This document shows positions 53,827-62,842 of a stretch of DNA of 64,000 nucleotides, in pieces. Both the position numbers and the translations under genes were made by a program. Position 1 is the first letter of the stretch, and each line of letters opens with the position of its first letter. The notes beneath the pieces were generated by a model. It saw only the letters and a list, made by a program, of their open reading frames with translations. It was not told the DNA's origin and made no database searches. Source of the DNA: Ornithinibacillus sp. 4-3 (GTDB lineage: Bacteria > Bacillota > Bacilli > Bacillales > Amphibacillaceae); the NCBI RefSeq assembly GCF_040958695.1, contig NZ_CP162599.1, positions 2,948,001 to 3,012,000 on the forward strand, written 5' to 3'.

Positions 53827-54564
53827 TTATTCATTTGGTGCAATAGCAAAGCAGCGTGCGGTAAATCCTGGCGCATCTACAACAGCAGGGAATGTACAAA
53901 AGATTAATGCTCCTTTTGGTGGAAGCTGATCTAAATTACGTAGCATCTCCACTTAATACTTATCTTGTTGTAAATAATATAGCTCACCTGCCCATAGTGC
54001 TGTTTTGGCTGTGATAGCTGGGTCAGTATCTGGTGGTTCATGACCAATTGCCGCTACTTTTCTTACCTCACATAAATATTCTAAAGCAGCCTTTGTCCAA
54101 CCTGGATAATGGGGATCTCCATTTTCATCTTTATTAAAGAAGGCCTCTCCCTCACGCTTGGACCAATCAGTACGCATAGCAACAAAGCAATCTTCTGGAA
54201 TCTCTCCGTGCTCTGCTTCCCATTTCTTAATGTCTTCTACATCCATACCAAAATCATGATTTTCAGCCACTTCTTTAGAAACATCAATAACACATAGTGG
54301 ATAAATCATCTCTTTTACACCAATTTTATCGAGTGCTTTTCCATCTTCAATAAAATGGAAAGGTGGGTCAATATGTGTGCCAAATTGACTGATCATCGTA
54401 TATTCTCTAGCACTTACTTTTTCTTTATCAAAAGTCATAATATCTTTAACCTGCAAATCACGAAATCCTTCATAATGTGGAGTATTTTCGTCGACTTTAT
54501 AGCTTAAATCCACCCATTTATATTGATCAGACTTCATTTTTTCTAGCATCTTCCATAATTCCAT
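53827..54564 (-). pseudogene. Cyclase-family (kynurenine-formamidase-like) gene with an in-frame stop
   Basis: The frame encodes a metal-dependent cyclase-fold hydrolase: WVDLSYKVDENTPHYEGF, FGTHIDPPFHFIEDGKALD with metal-binding His/Asp, and IGHEPPDTDPAITAK. At residue 204 a TAA (53953-53955) interrupts it after LQQDKY. The same frame then continues as VEMLRNLDQLPPKGALIFCTFP and ends FTARCFAIAPNE at 53827, exactly the normal family ending. So a single codon, perhaps CAA, has become TAA. The shortened 203-residue product lacks the last two strands. It is followed upstream by a cysteine-desulfurase-like gene in the same operon. Confidence 0.85.
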
Positions 54565-54580
54565 GTAGCCGTCCCCTCTC

Positions 54581-55822
54581 TTATTTCTCTATCGTTTGAA
54601 TAATTGCTTTTGTACCTTCTATAAATCGATTAACTTCTTCTTTTGTATTATAAGGGGCAAGCCCTGCACGAATAAATGAACCTTTATCTCTGATTCCTAA
54701 TTTCTCAGCTAATGTTTTAGCATAGAAATCACCTTCAGCAATGAACACACTATGCTCTTCACACATACGGATACAAAAATCTTTAGGTGAAATACCTTCT
54801 ACCCGAAATGCAATGGTTGGTGTTTTAGGTACAGAAGCATCAGCCTGATATAATGTCACCTCATCTATTTTTGAAAGCTCAGATCGCATCAAATCAGCCA
54901 AATTATTCTCGTAAACTTCGATAGCATGGTAGCCAGACTTAATCTGTTCTTGTAATGTTTCTCCATGACCAAGACTTGCTATAAACTGAATCGCACTTGA
55001 TACAGTTGGAATTCCTTCATGATTTTGTGTTCCCATTTCAAGACGATCAGGTACATCATCTGGAGCAGGAACAACCTTATAGACATCTAAGTCTTCAAAA
55101 ATCTCTTTACGGATAATCGCCATTCCGACATGAGCAGCAAAAAACTTATAAGCAGAAGAAAAGAGCATATCAATGTTTTGATCTTCCATATCAACATACA
55201 TATGTGGGATGGCATGAACTGCATCGACTGCAACTAATGCGCCAACCTTTTTTGCTTGTTCAGCAATCGTTTTCACATCAGTAATTGTCCCAATACAATT
55301 AGAAGCAGAACCAACTGCCACTAGCTTTGTTTTAGAAGTTAACAGCTTAGGTAAAACCTCTAAATCTAAAGTGAGTGTAGAAGGATTAAAAGGAATATAT
55401 TTTACTACAACCCCTCGATCATCAGCAGCTGTTCTCCAGGAATCAATATTGGAATGGTGCTCTAATTCCGTGAGGATAATTTCATCCCCTTCTTCCCAAG
55501 AACGTGCTATAGCTCGACTTACCGCAAACATTAAAGTAGTAGCATTAGGTCCAAAAGCAACTTCTGCTTTGTCTGCATTAAATAAGGATTTTATATCTTG
55601 TTTTGTCGTCGCAATTAACTCTTCTGTTTCATAGCTTGATGGAAAGTTCCCATGTAGGTTTGCTCCACCTCGAGTAAGGTAATTTGTAATTGCATCGATT
55701 GCGCTCTGGAGTGTTTGTGCACCACCAGGACCATCAAAATAGACAGCTGTTTTATCTCGATAAGTACGTTTTAGTGAAGGAAATTGTTTACGAATCTCTT
55801 CTATAGGATAAGTTGAAGACAT
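54581..55822 (-). CDS. Cysteine-desulfurase-like PLP enzyme (VC1184 subfamily)
   Basis: A 413-residue class V aminotransferase-fold enzyme. VYFDGPGGAQTLQSAIDAI is typical of the VC1184-type branch, followed by ANLHGNFPSSYETEE, ILTELEHHSNIDSWR, VAVDAVHAIPH and the Schiff-base lysine in SSAYKFFAAHVG. The branch has no confirmed reaction and lacks clear SUF neighbours here. GGAG precedes the ATG. It shares an operon with the cyclase-fold gene and faces a GntR regulator. The pair hints at a catabolic path for an amide or amino acid, but the substrate is unknown. Confidence 0.85.
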   Translation of the reverse strand: MSSTYPIEEIRKQFPSLKRTYRDKTAVYFDGPGGAQTLQSAIDAITNYLTRGGANLHGNFPSSYETEELIATTKQDIKSLFNADKAEVAFGPNATTLMFAVSRAIARSWEEGDEIILTELEHHSNIDSWRTAADDRGVVVKYIPFNPSTLTLDLEVLPKLLTSKTKLVAVGSASNCIGTITDVKTIAEQAKKVGALVAVDAVHAIPHMYVDMEDQNIDMLFSSAYKFFAAHVGMAIIRKEIFEDLDVYKVVPAPDDVPDRLEMGTQNHEGIPTVSSAIQFIASLGHGETLQEQIKSGYHAIEVYENNLADLMRSELSKIDEVTLYQADASVPKTPTIAFRVEGISPKDFCIRMCEEHSVFIAEGDFYAKTLAEKLGIRDKGSFIRAGLAPYNTKEEVNRFIEGTKAIIQTIEK

Positions 55823-56029
55823 CAAATCTCTCCTTTAATCTGAAATTTTAGTTAATTCTATTTTGTTTACTGCTTATATAAATGATATAATAACGTTCAA
55901 GTTAGTGTCATCATGCAATCAATTGACCAAATTTTTTTATAATTAGTATCGTAAAAAGCACATAATATAAAATTTTAACTATAAAATGAATCGAAAAAAG
56001 AACAATCTAGAAAAGAGGGACAGACCATC

Positions 56030-56716
56030 ATGCGAAATGATTATCTGAAGGAAAAACTAGAAAAAAATCCCTTTATTGTCTTAGGTGAAGAAGTATATAA
56101 AGTTTTATATAATGATATTATTCAGTTAAACATCCTGCCGGGAACAAGATTAAGTGAATCAAAAATTGCTAAAGAGTTTGGTACAAGCAGGACACCAGTT
56201 AAAAATGCGATTGATCGCCTAAAAGAAGATGGTTTAGTTATTACGGAACAAGGAAAAGCACATGTAATTACTTTAAATAAAAAAGAAGGACGTCAGCTTT
56301 ATGAAGCTAGATTAGCTTTAGAAGGATATGCAGTTTTTCTAGCTGCAACCAGAATCAATGAATCACAGTTAGAACAATTACATCAACTGGTCATTGAATA
56401 TAATCATTCAGCAAATACAGAAGACTTCCTAAATCATGCCTACTATGACCATGAATTTCATAAAATAATTATGAAAGCAGCAGATAGCCCCTATATCATG
56501 AATTTATATGAAACAATTGAAAGTAGAATACTGCATTATCGAAATTCTTTATTAATCAATGTACCACCTGATCGCTTTCGTACAATTTTATCACGAGCTG
56601 GGAAATGCCATACTGCTATTTACAATGCGATTCGATTAGGGTTTGCTGAAATTGCAAAAAATGAAATGGAACGAGATATTAATGGAATGATGGATGTGTT
56701 TGTGGAATGGAATTAG
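56030..56716 (+). CDS. GntR family (FadR/FCD) transcriptional regulator
   Basis: A 228-residue regulator with an N-terminal winged helix (VYKVLYNDIIQLNILPGTRLSESKIAKEFGTSRTPVKNAIDRLKEDGLV) and a C-terminal FCD ligand domain with metal-type residues in YYDHEFHKIIM and GKCHTAIYNAIRLG. It is divergent from the desulfurase-like and cyclase-like genes with about 207 bp between, so it probably represses them and responds to their substrate. Confidence 0.92.
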   Translation: MRNDYLKEKLEKNPFIVLGEEVYKVLYNDIIQLNILPGTRLSESKIAKEFGTSRTPVKNAIDRLKEDGLVITEQGKAHVITLNKKEGRQLYEARLALEGYAVFLAATRINESQLEQLHQLVIEYNHSANTEDFLNHAYYDHEFHKIIMKAADSPYIMNLYETIESRILHYRNSLLINVPPDRFRTILSRAGKCHTAIYNAIRLGFAEIAKNEMERDINGMMDVFVEWN

Positions 56717-56769
56717 ATGGGGAGATTTTATTTAAGAAGAGGAAATCATCCAGTGAACCTCAAAATAAA

Positions 56770-56808
56770 CAAGAGGAGTTAGATAAATCATCTGTCTCCT
56801 CTTTTTTT
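56770..56808 (+). terminator. Terminator of the GntR gene
   Basis: AGAGGAG (56771-56777) pairs with CTCCTCT (56795-56801), with an inner AGAT/ATCT pair, then seven T. Confidence 0.88.
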
Positions 56809-56952
56809 GTATTGCAGGCATTTTTATAAGCTGCAATTCCAAATACTTTAATAATTGGAAATAAATATCAGTATAATTTTGATCATTTTTATTAAAACTA
56901 AAAGTGTATTACTTTTTGAATCTAAATAACCATAAAAAGGACGATGACTTTA

Positions 56953-57210
56953 ATGAATAACCGTGTGATTACTTCTTTACTAGCTGTAGGTGCTGCTGGT
57001 GCCACAATTTATGGAATACGCAAAGGAATTCAAAACGGAACGTTTCAACGTTTACCTCAGCAACTTTCAAATGCAATGAATAATCCAGCAGCTCAACAAT
57101 TCGTGCAGAACTTGGGAACCACTAGCCAAGACATGCAACAGTTATCAAGTGTGTTAGACACTGATAAACCAGAGCAACAAGGGGAAACCAATAACCTAAA
57201 TAATCAATAA
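56953..57210 (+). CDS. Small membrane-anchored protein
   Basis: A protein of about 85 residues with an N-terminal hydrophobic helix (VITSLLAVGAAGATIYGI) followed by a Gln/Asn-rich hydrophilic part. An ATG at 56944 is an alternative start, but the AAAAGG site is then too close. It resembles small YrzQ-type proteins of Bacillaceae in its first 25 residues; the function is unknown. The next gene starts about 48 bp later. Confidence 0.6.
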   Translation: MNNRVITSLLAVGAAGATIYGIRKGIQNGTFQRLPQQLSNAMNNPAAQQFVQNLGTTSQDMQQLSSVLDTDKPEQQGETNNLNNQ

Positions 57211-57257
57211 TGGGTAATCAGAAATTAAATAATAAAAAATTCAACCAGGTGAATACA

Positions 57258-57425
57258 ATGAAATTTAAAAAACTTCTATTAGCTTCTCTTACAGCAATTC
57301 TTTCTACTGGATTATTGTTTGGGTGTGGTACACCTAATGATGAACAGGAGCCTGATCCAACTGAAGAGCCTTCAGAACAACGTGATCAAAGAGATAACGA
57401 ACTAAAAGAAGAGCAAAATCAATAA
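57258..57425 (+). CDS. Small acidic lipoprotein
   Basis: A precursor of 55 residues from the ATG at 57258 (AGGTG 7 bp upstream). Lipobox LFGC follows a good signal sequence, leaving a mature peptide of about 32 residues of mostly Glu, Asp, Gln and Pro. It is probably in operon with the small membrane protein. No family recognised. Confidence 0.7.
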   Translation: MKFKKLLLASLTAILSTGLLFGCGTPNDEQEPDPTEEPSEQRDQRDNELKEEQNQ

Positions 57426-57740
57426 TTGCGGAACAAAGGCAACAACTCCCATTTAGCAACACACTAACTAGTAATGAGATAAAAGAAACATAGCAAACGT
57501 AGAGATTTGATATTGATTTATCCTTTGAAGGAGTGTGCAGTTTATACATTGCTTGGTACTGGAGCCAGACAAAACTATAATTGCCAGTTCAATTTAATAC
57601 TTCTAAGACAAGGGATGAGTTTACGTGTTGTGCGTTTTCAATCCAAATAATCTCCTCCAAAAGCAAAAGGTTTCATTTCCGCCCATTCTCTCACTCAATA
57701 AAAAGCGTAAGTAAAGACCATCTACTTAGGATGGTCTTCC
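57426..57740. other. 315-bp gap with no clear gene
   Basis: Apart from a small hairpin (AAGACCATC at 57714-57722 with GATGGTCTT at 57730-57738) near the end of the YkoP-like gene, I find no gene. A short frame near 57550-57640 (LGTGASRQNYNCQFN) recalls an MBL-fold N-terminus but is too short to call. Confidence 0.4.
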
Positions 57741-58304
57741 TTATGAGGTAAAGTACTTCTGATATAATGTGTCCTTCGACATAAGTAAATATCTAGGCTC
57801 AGGCATACTCTTTGACAATGTTGATGATGAAATGAAATGGATAGAGAATAAAGCAAGTTGTTTAAACCATTTATAATATGGGTTTTGTATTGAATATACC
57901 TCAAAACCTAATTTACGACATCCTTTATACAGCGATGTAATACCTATCATTCCTTTCACTCTATCGTTATAACCAGTTGTCTCGAGATATTGCACTAAAT
58001 AGGGGAGTATATCCTTTACTTTCTTATAAATAATCATTGCCCTCCGAATATCATTATTATAGACTTGGAATTGCTTCAACAATTCGGCATTATGAAGATG
58101 TATTTTTAACAACAAATCATTTTTATGGATTATTGTTCCATCCTCTAATGTTAAGGTCCTTCCTTTATACTTCGTTAATCGAACACGCATAATAGTTCGT
58201 TTACCATCCCTGTCTTCTACATAATTCAGCCTAGTAAATCGAAAATATAGCGTGTCAATTAAATTCCAAAAGAATAAGCAATTTCTTCTAATATTTAAAT
58301 TCAT
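57741..58304 (-). CDS. YkoP-like protein
   Basis: A 187-residue basic protein. The layout (LFFWNLIDTLYFRFTRLNYVEDRDGK, then MRVRLTKYKGRTLTLEDGTIIHKNDLLLKIHLHN, then YKGCRKLGFEVYSI) matches YkoP of Bacillus, a protein of unknown function. It is divergent from a YkoN-like glycosyltransferase gene, as expected for the ykoN-ykoP neighbourhood. I see no catalytic motif. Confidence 0.65.
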   Translation of the reverse strand: MNLNIRRNCLFFWNLIDTLYFRFTRLNYVEDRDGKRTIMRVRLTKYKGRTLTLEDGTIIHKNDLLLKIHLHNAELLKQFQVYNNDIRRAMIIYKKVKDILPYLVQYLETTGYNDRVKGMIGITSLYKGCRKLGFEVYSIQNPYYKWFKQLALFSIHFISSSTLSKSMPEPRYLLMSKDTLYQKYFTS

Positions 58305-58437
58305 GTCCTACTATACTCCTTAAATCTTCATTTACCGTTATATTTTGCCTCTATTGATTTGAACTTATGTTGGTAATTAAAGGCTGGGAATAAAATAGAG
58401 TTTACTTGAAAAACTAATTTGTAAGGAGGCGTAGTAT

Positions 58438-59535
58438 ATGTATCGAGTTCTCTTTATGCCATTATTACAAATTCCATCTGGGCACCACCATGTAGCCGAT
58501 TGTATCAAAGAGGAGTTAGAACAATTTTCAGGAGTGTTTCAATGTGAAAAAGTAGAGATTCTCTCCTATTGCTATGGCAAAGCAGAAACTTTGATTTCGA
58601 TTGTCTATTTACAATGGATTCATAAGCTACCACACTTATACAGCAAAGTGTATAAAAAATCTGCTGTGAAAAATGCTAAAACCAACAGACTAATACTTAC
58701 CTATAAATGGTTATTTTATAAAAAAATTCTTCATTTACTTAGGCAAGTAAATCCAGATATCATTCTTTGTACGCACGCCCTTCCTTCCCATATACTAAAT
58801 TGCTTAAAAAGTGAAAAACTCTGGTCAGGAAAGGTAATTAATGTGTATACTGACTATTTCATTAATAATTTATGGGGAATCGATCAGATTGATTATCACT
58901 TTGTTCCTTCTCAACGTGTCAAACAAGAGTTAATACATAAAGGGGTCAAGGAACAACAGATCTTCATTTCTGGAATCCCCATTCACCCTGTTTTTAAAAA
59001 AGCTAAACCATCTATTAAAAAAAGTAAACCGGTTATTCTAATCAGTGGCGGAAACTTAGGTATAGGTTCCATTTCACAGTTACTGCATCGGTTAATCCCA
59101 TCTGGAACGATACAGTATAAAGTGCTTTGTGGAAAAAACCAGATTCTTTTTGATTACTTAACCAAATTAAATCACCCACACATCCTCCCCATCCCCTATA
59201 TAGATTCAAAGGAAGAAATGAATAGCTTCTATGAGAAAGCAGACGCGATTCTTACTAAACCCGGTGGCGTTACGGTTGCAGAATGTTTATGGAAGAGATT
59301 GCCAATCTTTGTCTATGAAGTATTGCCAGGACAAGAGGAATACAATCTAGAGTATTTAAAGGAACAAGGACTTGTATTCCATTTAGATAACTGGAGTTCT
59401 TCCATGAACATAGAAAAAATTGTAATTCATTACTTACAAAATAAATTGGTACACTTTTATAAAAGTGTAGACAGTTTTAATCAAACTTTGGAGGACCATA
59501 ATACGTCAAATATCATTAGAAATTTTATTGTTTAA
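58438..59535 (+). CDS. YkoN/MGDG-synthase-like glycosyltransferase
   Basis: A 365-residue GT-B glycosyltransferase of family 28 type. The N-terminal half starts FMPLLQIPSGHHHVADCI with the lipid-acceptor-site histidines and has DIILCTHALPSHIL. The C-terminal nucleotide-sugar part has ILISGGNLGIGSI, ADAILTKPGGVTVAECLWKRLPIFVYEVLPGQEEYN. UgtP and MurG share this fold; the donor and acceptor are unknown. TAAGGAGG precedes the ATG. Confidence 0.85.
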   Translation: MYRVLFMPLLQIPSGHHHVADCIKEELEQFSGVFQCEKVEILSYCYGKAETLISIVYLQWIHKLPHLYSKVYKKSAVKNAKTNRLILTYKWLFYKKILHLLRQVNPDIILCTHALPSHILNCLKSEKLWSGKVINVYTDYFINNLWGIDQIDYHFVPSQRVKQELIHKGVKEQQIFISGIPIHPVFKKAKPSIKKSKPVILISGGNLGIGSISQLLHRLIPSGTIQYKVLCGKNQILFDYLTKLNHPHILPIPYIDSKEEMNSFYEKADAILTKPGGVTVAECLWKRLPIFVYEVLPGQEEYNLEYLKEQGLVFHLDNWSSSMNIEKIVIHYLQNKLVHFYKSVDSFNQTLEDHNTSNIIRNFIV

Positions 59536-59553
59536 TCAAAAGCTGTTTAGATA

Positions 59554-59596
59554 ATAAAAAACAAGCCTTACCCCAATATTTACGTGGGAGTAAGGC
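59554..59596 (-). terminator. Terminator of the phosphodiesterase gene
   Basis: GCCTTAC (59565-59571) with GTAAGGC (59590-59596) and inner CCC/GGG, then a T-run on the minus strand. Confidence 0.85.
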
Positions 59597-59606
59597 ATTA
59601 TCTACT

Positions 59607-61082
59607 TTATTGAACAATTAAACGAAGCACAAATTCTTTAATATCTACAAAACGTGGAAACAAAGGTTTTTCATCTGTACCTGCGATTATCAATGGTACC
59701 AGTGATTCCTGTCTGTGTATGGATCCATGTGCTGCACCTGCAAGATGAAAAGGCGTAGATTGGGCTTTAAATTCACAGCCCGGCTTCGCATTCACCACAA
59801 TGAATCGTCCCGAATGAGAGTGTAATGCACCATACAAACGTGCTAACGCGTCTGGGTAATCTCCATAGGACAATATATTTTGATTAGACGAGGTCAATTG
59901 AAGAAGTTCATGATTTCCATCTACGTTCCATGTTTGATTATACACATCTCTATACTCTCCATTCGGGCTATATCGCAATGAACCTTTTCTCAACCCCGAT
60001 TCAATGTTTACTGAAATCCCATCTTCGTTCTTCCAAGCAATGATATCGATACGATGATCCTTTTTTAGCATTTGAATAATAGGCAGCAATGAGAGACTTT
60101 CATCAAGCACATAAATATAAGCCATACGTTGATTCACACTAAAGGCTAGCTGATTACTTTTATGTACTGGCCGTTCAATTCGTGCTATACGGTATTTTTT
60201 CAGCAATTTACGTAAATCAATAACAACTTCTCGATATTTGTAACCTGTTGGAGAATGACCGTTATCCCCAATAATCAACCAGACATTCTGGTTAAGCGCT
60301 TCCTCTCAACTTGAAAATAAATTCAATGTTTTTTGTATTTCTTTGTCTATTTTAGTAATCCCCTTTATATCCATCGGACCTTTAAAATGAATCCGGGTGT
60401 CCATATCCTGAAAGATACAGAAAGTAAACCATGGTAGTTTATTTTTACGAATTAAATATCGGAGTTCCTTGGCTGTATATTTACGATTTCCTGCAGCTAT
60501 CTTCGTCGGAAAACTCCATGGTCTTAACTTTGAAAAAGTACCTAACGAGAGGATAGATGGGCCTTCAGCTATCCACTTACCATCTTCAAAATGAGTCAAC
60601 GTGCTAAGTAGCCGCGGAACACGCAAACGTTTAGGAGTATTTCCTCGATAGACAAAGGAGTTAATAGAAGCCGAGGGAATCCCCTTAGAAGCCAATTCTT
60701 CATAAATAGTAGTGACTTCACTACTCAAATGTTCATTGTTTAATCGGTACAGCATATTATGAACAGATTTTCGCATACCCATTCGAAATGTTTCACGAAA
60801 ACCCGTACCGTAGTTAATAAACTGGTTTTCCGAATCATCAAACCAGTTTAAACCTGGAATATGATGTTTATCCGCATATGCACCTGTCAAGAGACTACTG
60901 TCAATGGTTACAGACATGGTTGGAAATGAAGTTACCATATTAGATATATAATTTCCGTTTTCCATTAAAAATTGTAGGGCAGGAGCACGTCCTGTTTGGG
61001 TAGCTACTTCCAATGGGCCGCTCATCAATGAATCAATATTTAGTAAAATAACTGGTTTTCGAAAAGATTGGGATTCTTTCAT
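59607..61082 (-). pseudogene. Alkaline-phosphatase-superfamily phosphodiesterase gene split by an in-frame stop
   Basis: One frame of 492 codons encodes a nucleotide pyrophosphatase/phosphodiesterase-like protein. The first 258 codons (61082-60306) hold the metal site VILLNIDSLMSGP, the nucleophile region SFPTMSVTIDSSLLTGAYADKHHIPG and the aspartate in IFQDMDTRIHFKG. A TGA at 60306-60308 follows LNLFSS. The frame then goes on with EEALNQNVWLIIGDNGHSPTG, which carries the second Asp/His pair, and HLAGAAHGSIHRQESLVPLIIAG with the last His. Neither half alone has all metal ligands. Probably a TGG became TGA. A translation restart at a TTG (60278) is possible but would not give an active enzyme. 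Confidence 0.85.
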
Positions 61083-61516
61083 GTCATTTTCATCCTCACC
61101 GCGTTTGTTTGCAGAAAAATAGAAATTAAGAGTAGTTTTTCTTGAAAATATTGTATCCTTTTGATGATAAAATTATGCCACTTATCTCGCGTCCTATCCG
61201 ACTACATTTCCATTTTTTAGATAATCAAATTTTTCCAACTTAGAAATCAAGTGAGTTTTATTAATAGACAATGACATTGTTGAATTTGTCCAAAAATGAA
61301 AGTTTTCAAAAGAATAAAAACCATAAAAAATAACCCCTCATGCACTTTAGCAGGTTCGTGAGGGATTATTTCTTCTCGCCGCCTGACCCCTCTTGTCGGG
61401 GTTCAGTCTATTGCTAACCGATCCATGTTCCAGCATGGCCGGTCTTTTTATGCATTAAGAACAGCTATTTATTTCCATCCTATTGAATGGGGAGATCTAT
61501 GTTATTTGTCTTCGCA
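61083..61516. other. 434-bp gap without protein genes
   Basis: The part from 61083 to 61321 is AT-rich and I see nothing in it beyond possible promoter sequence. The part from 61322 to 61450 holds the structured element listed separately. From 61451 to 61516 nothing is seen. Confidence 0.6.
61322..61450. ncRNA. Structured non-coding element with three hairpins and a possible pseudoknot
   Basis: Hairpin A: AATAA-CCCTCA pairs with TGAGGG-TTATT (61329-61340 with 61359-61370), with a T-run on the minus strand. Hairpin B: CTGACCCC (61383-61390) with GGGGTTCAG (61398-61406). Hairpin C: ACCG-CCATG with CATGG-CGGT (61417-61427 with 61434-61443), and five T follow on the plus strand. The loop of A has TTAGCA (61347-61352), complementary to TGCTAA (61412-61417). 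GC content is above the surroundings. The strand is undecided. Confidence 0.5.
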
Positions 61517-62740
61517 TTATCTTAAACCATAAGCATTGAGCATTTCTTCAATGTCGCTATTGAGATTTTCTATTGAAAAATCTAATTTCTTTTCAGCTTC
61601 TAAATGATATTCTTTTTTCAACTGTAGGATACGTGTTAAACTCTCATTCAACCTTTCCTCTGTAATATCACCATTTTCAACAGCACCCTTTAATGAATTA
61701 AAAACGGTAGCGATATCCTCATAGTTATGAGCGACTAAAATAACATCTGTTCCTGCTTTTATCGACTGGACAGCCGCTTCACCAATATCGAAATGATTCG
61801 TCAACCCTTCCATTGTCATATCATCTGTCATTACAACCCCATCAAACGCCAGTTCTTCACGTAGTACACCCTGAATGATATTTTTTGAAATGGAGGCCGG
61901 ATAATCCGGATCTATCTCCGGCAGTAAAATGTGTGCTGTCATGACAACATCAGCACCTGCTTCAATGGCCTGTTTAAACGGTAGTAATTCAAGTTCCTCT
62001 AATTCTTGTAAGGTTTTATTAACTTGTGGCAACTCAAGATGTGAATCTGTATCTGTATCGCCATGACCTGGAAAATGTTTAATGACTGGAATCACATTCT
62101 CAGATTGAATTCCCTTCATCACTTCAACACCATGCTCCCCTACTATTTCTGGTCTAGTACCAAACGAACGATCACCAATCACCGGATTATTTGGATTGCT
62201 ATTTACATCAAGTACAGGTGCAAAATCAAGATTAAAACCATACAATTGAACTTGTTTGCTTAATAGCTCACCGAATTCAAATGACAAATCCAAATTATCT
62301 TGCTCTCCGATTGATGCTGCGGTGGGTAATTTTTCAACCTCTTCTGAAAGCCTTACAACCCTGCCTCCCTCTTGATCGACACCTAAGAAAAGTGGTGTAT
62401 TGTTTTGATCATTTTCATGCTCTATTTCCTCTAACAATGCTGATGTCTGTTCCTGACTTTCAATATTATCAGAAAACAGGATGATACCGCCTACTTTATA
62501 ATCGTTAATCAAGCGTTTTGTTTCATCTGTCATCATTGTTCCATCAATCCCGGCGAACATCAATTGCCCTATTTTTTCATCTAAAGTCATATCATCAATC
62601 CACTCAGAAATAGGATGCTTCTTTTTTGGCATGTTTTCAGCTGTTTTTTCATCCATTTCTTCACCATCCATCACAAAGTAAAAAAAGATAACAAGGAATA
62701 ATAAACCGAATAAAAGTAAATAACCTACAATTTTTCTCAT
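61517..62740 (-). CDS. nagZ: Beta-N-acetylhexosaminidase, glycoside hydrolase family 3
   Basis: A 407-residue GH3 enzyme that removes N-acetylglucosamine from peptidoglycan fragments. An N-terminal hydrophobic anchor (residues 5-24) puts the catalytic domain outside the cell. Motifs: MTLDEKIGQLMFAGIDG, FLGVDQEGGRVVRL, VIGDRSFG, the catalytic dyad loop IKHFPGHGDTDTDSHLELP, and the nucleophile in FDGVVMTDDMTMEGL. It is a single-domain NagZ with no C-terminal extension. GGGGGAAG precedes the ATG. Confidence 0.93.
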   Translation of the reverse strand: MRKIVGYLLLFGLLFLVIFFYFVMDGEEMDEKTAENMPKKKHPISEWIDDMTLDEKIGQLMFAGIDGTMMTDETKRLINDYKVGGIILFSDNIESQEQTSALLEEIEHENDQNNTPLFLGVDQEGGRVVRLSEEVEKLPTAASIGEQDNLDLSFEFGELLSKQVQLYGFNLDFAPVLDVNSNPNNPVIGDRSFGTRPEIVGEHGVEVMKGIQSENVIPVIKHFPGHGDTDTDSHLELPQVNKTLQELEELELLPFKQAIEAGADVVMTAHILLPEIDPDYPASISKNIIQGVLREELAFDGVVMTDDMTMEGLTNHFDIGEAAVQSIKAGTDVILVAHNYEDIATVFNSLKGAVENGDITEERLNESLTRILQLKKEYHLEAEKKLDFSIENLNSDIEEMLNAYGLR

Positions 62741-62842
62741 TCATCTTCCCCCATTCTTGGTGTATAACTTTCTAAGATAGGCCACTTGCTTTAGGGTTCT
62801 TTTACTGACTACTTCAGTTGTATGCTTAATGAAAGCCTGTCT

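Noticed and set aside
57550..57640. Metallo-beta-lactamase-fold gene remnant
   Set aside because: Only some 15 residues (LGTGASRQNYNCQFN) look similar; too little to support.
60306..60308. TGA read as selenocysteine
   Set aside because: No cysteine or selenocysteine is expected there in this family and no SECIS-like hairpin follows; a nonsense change is simpler.
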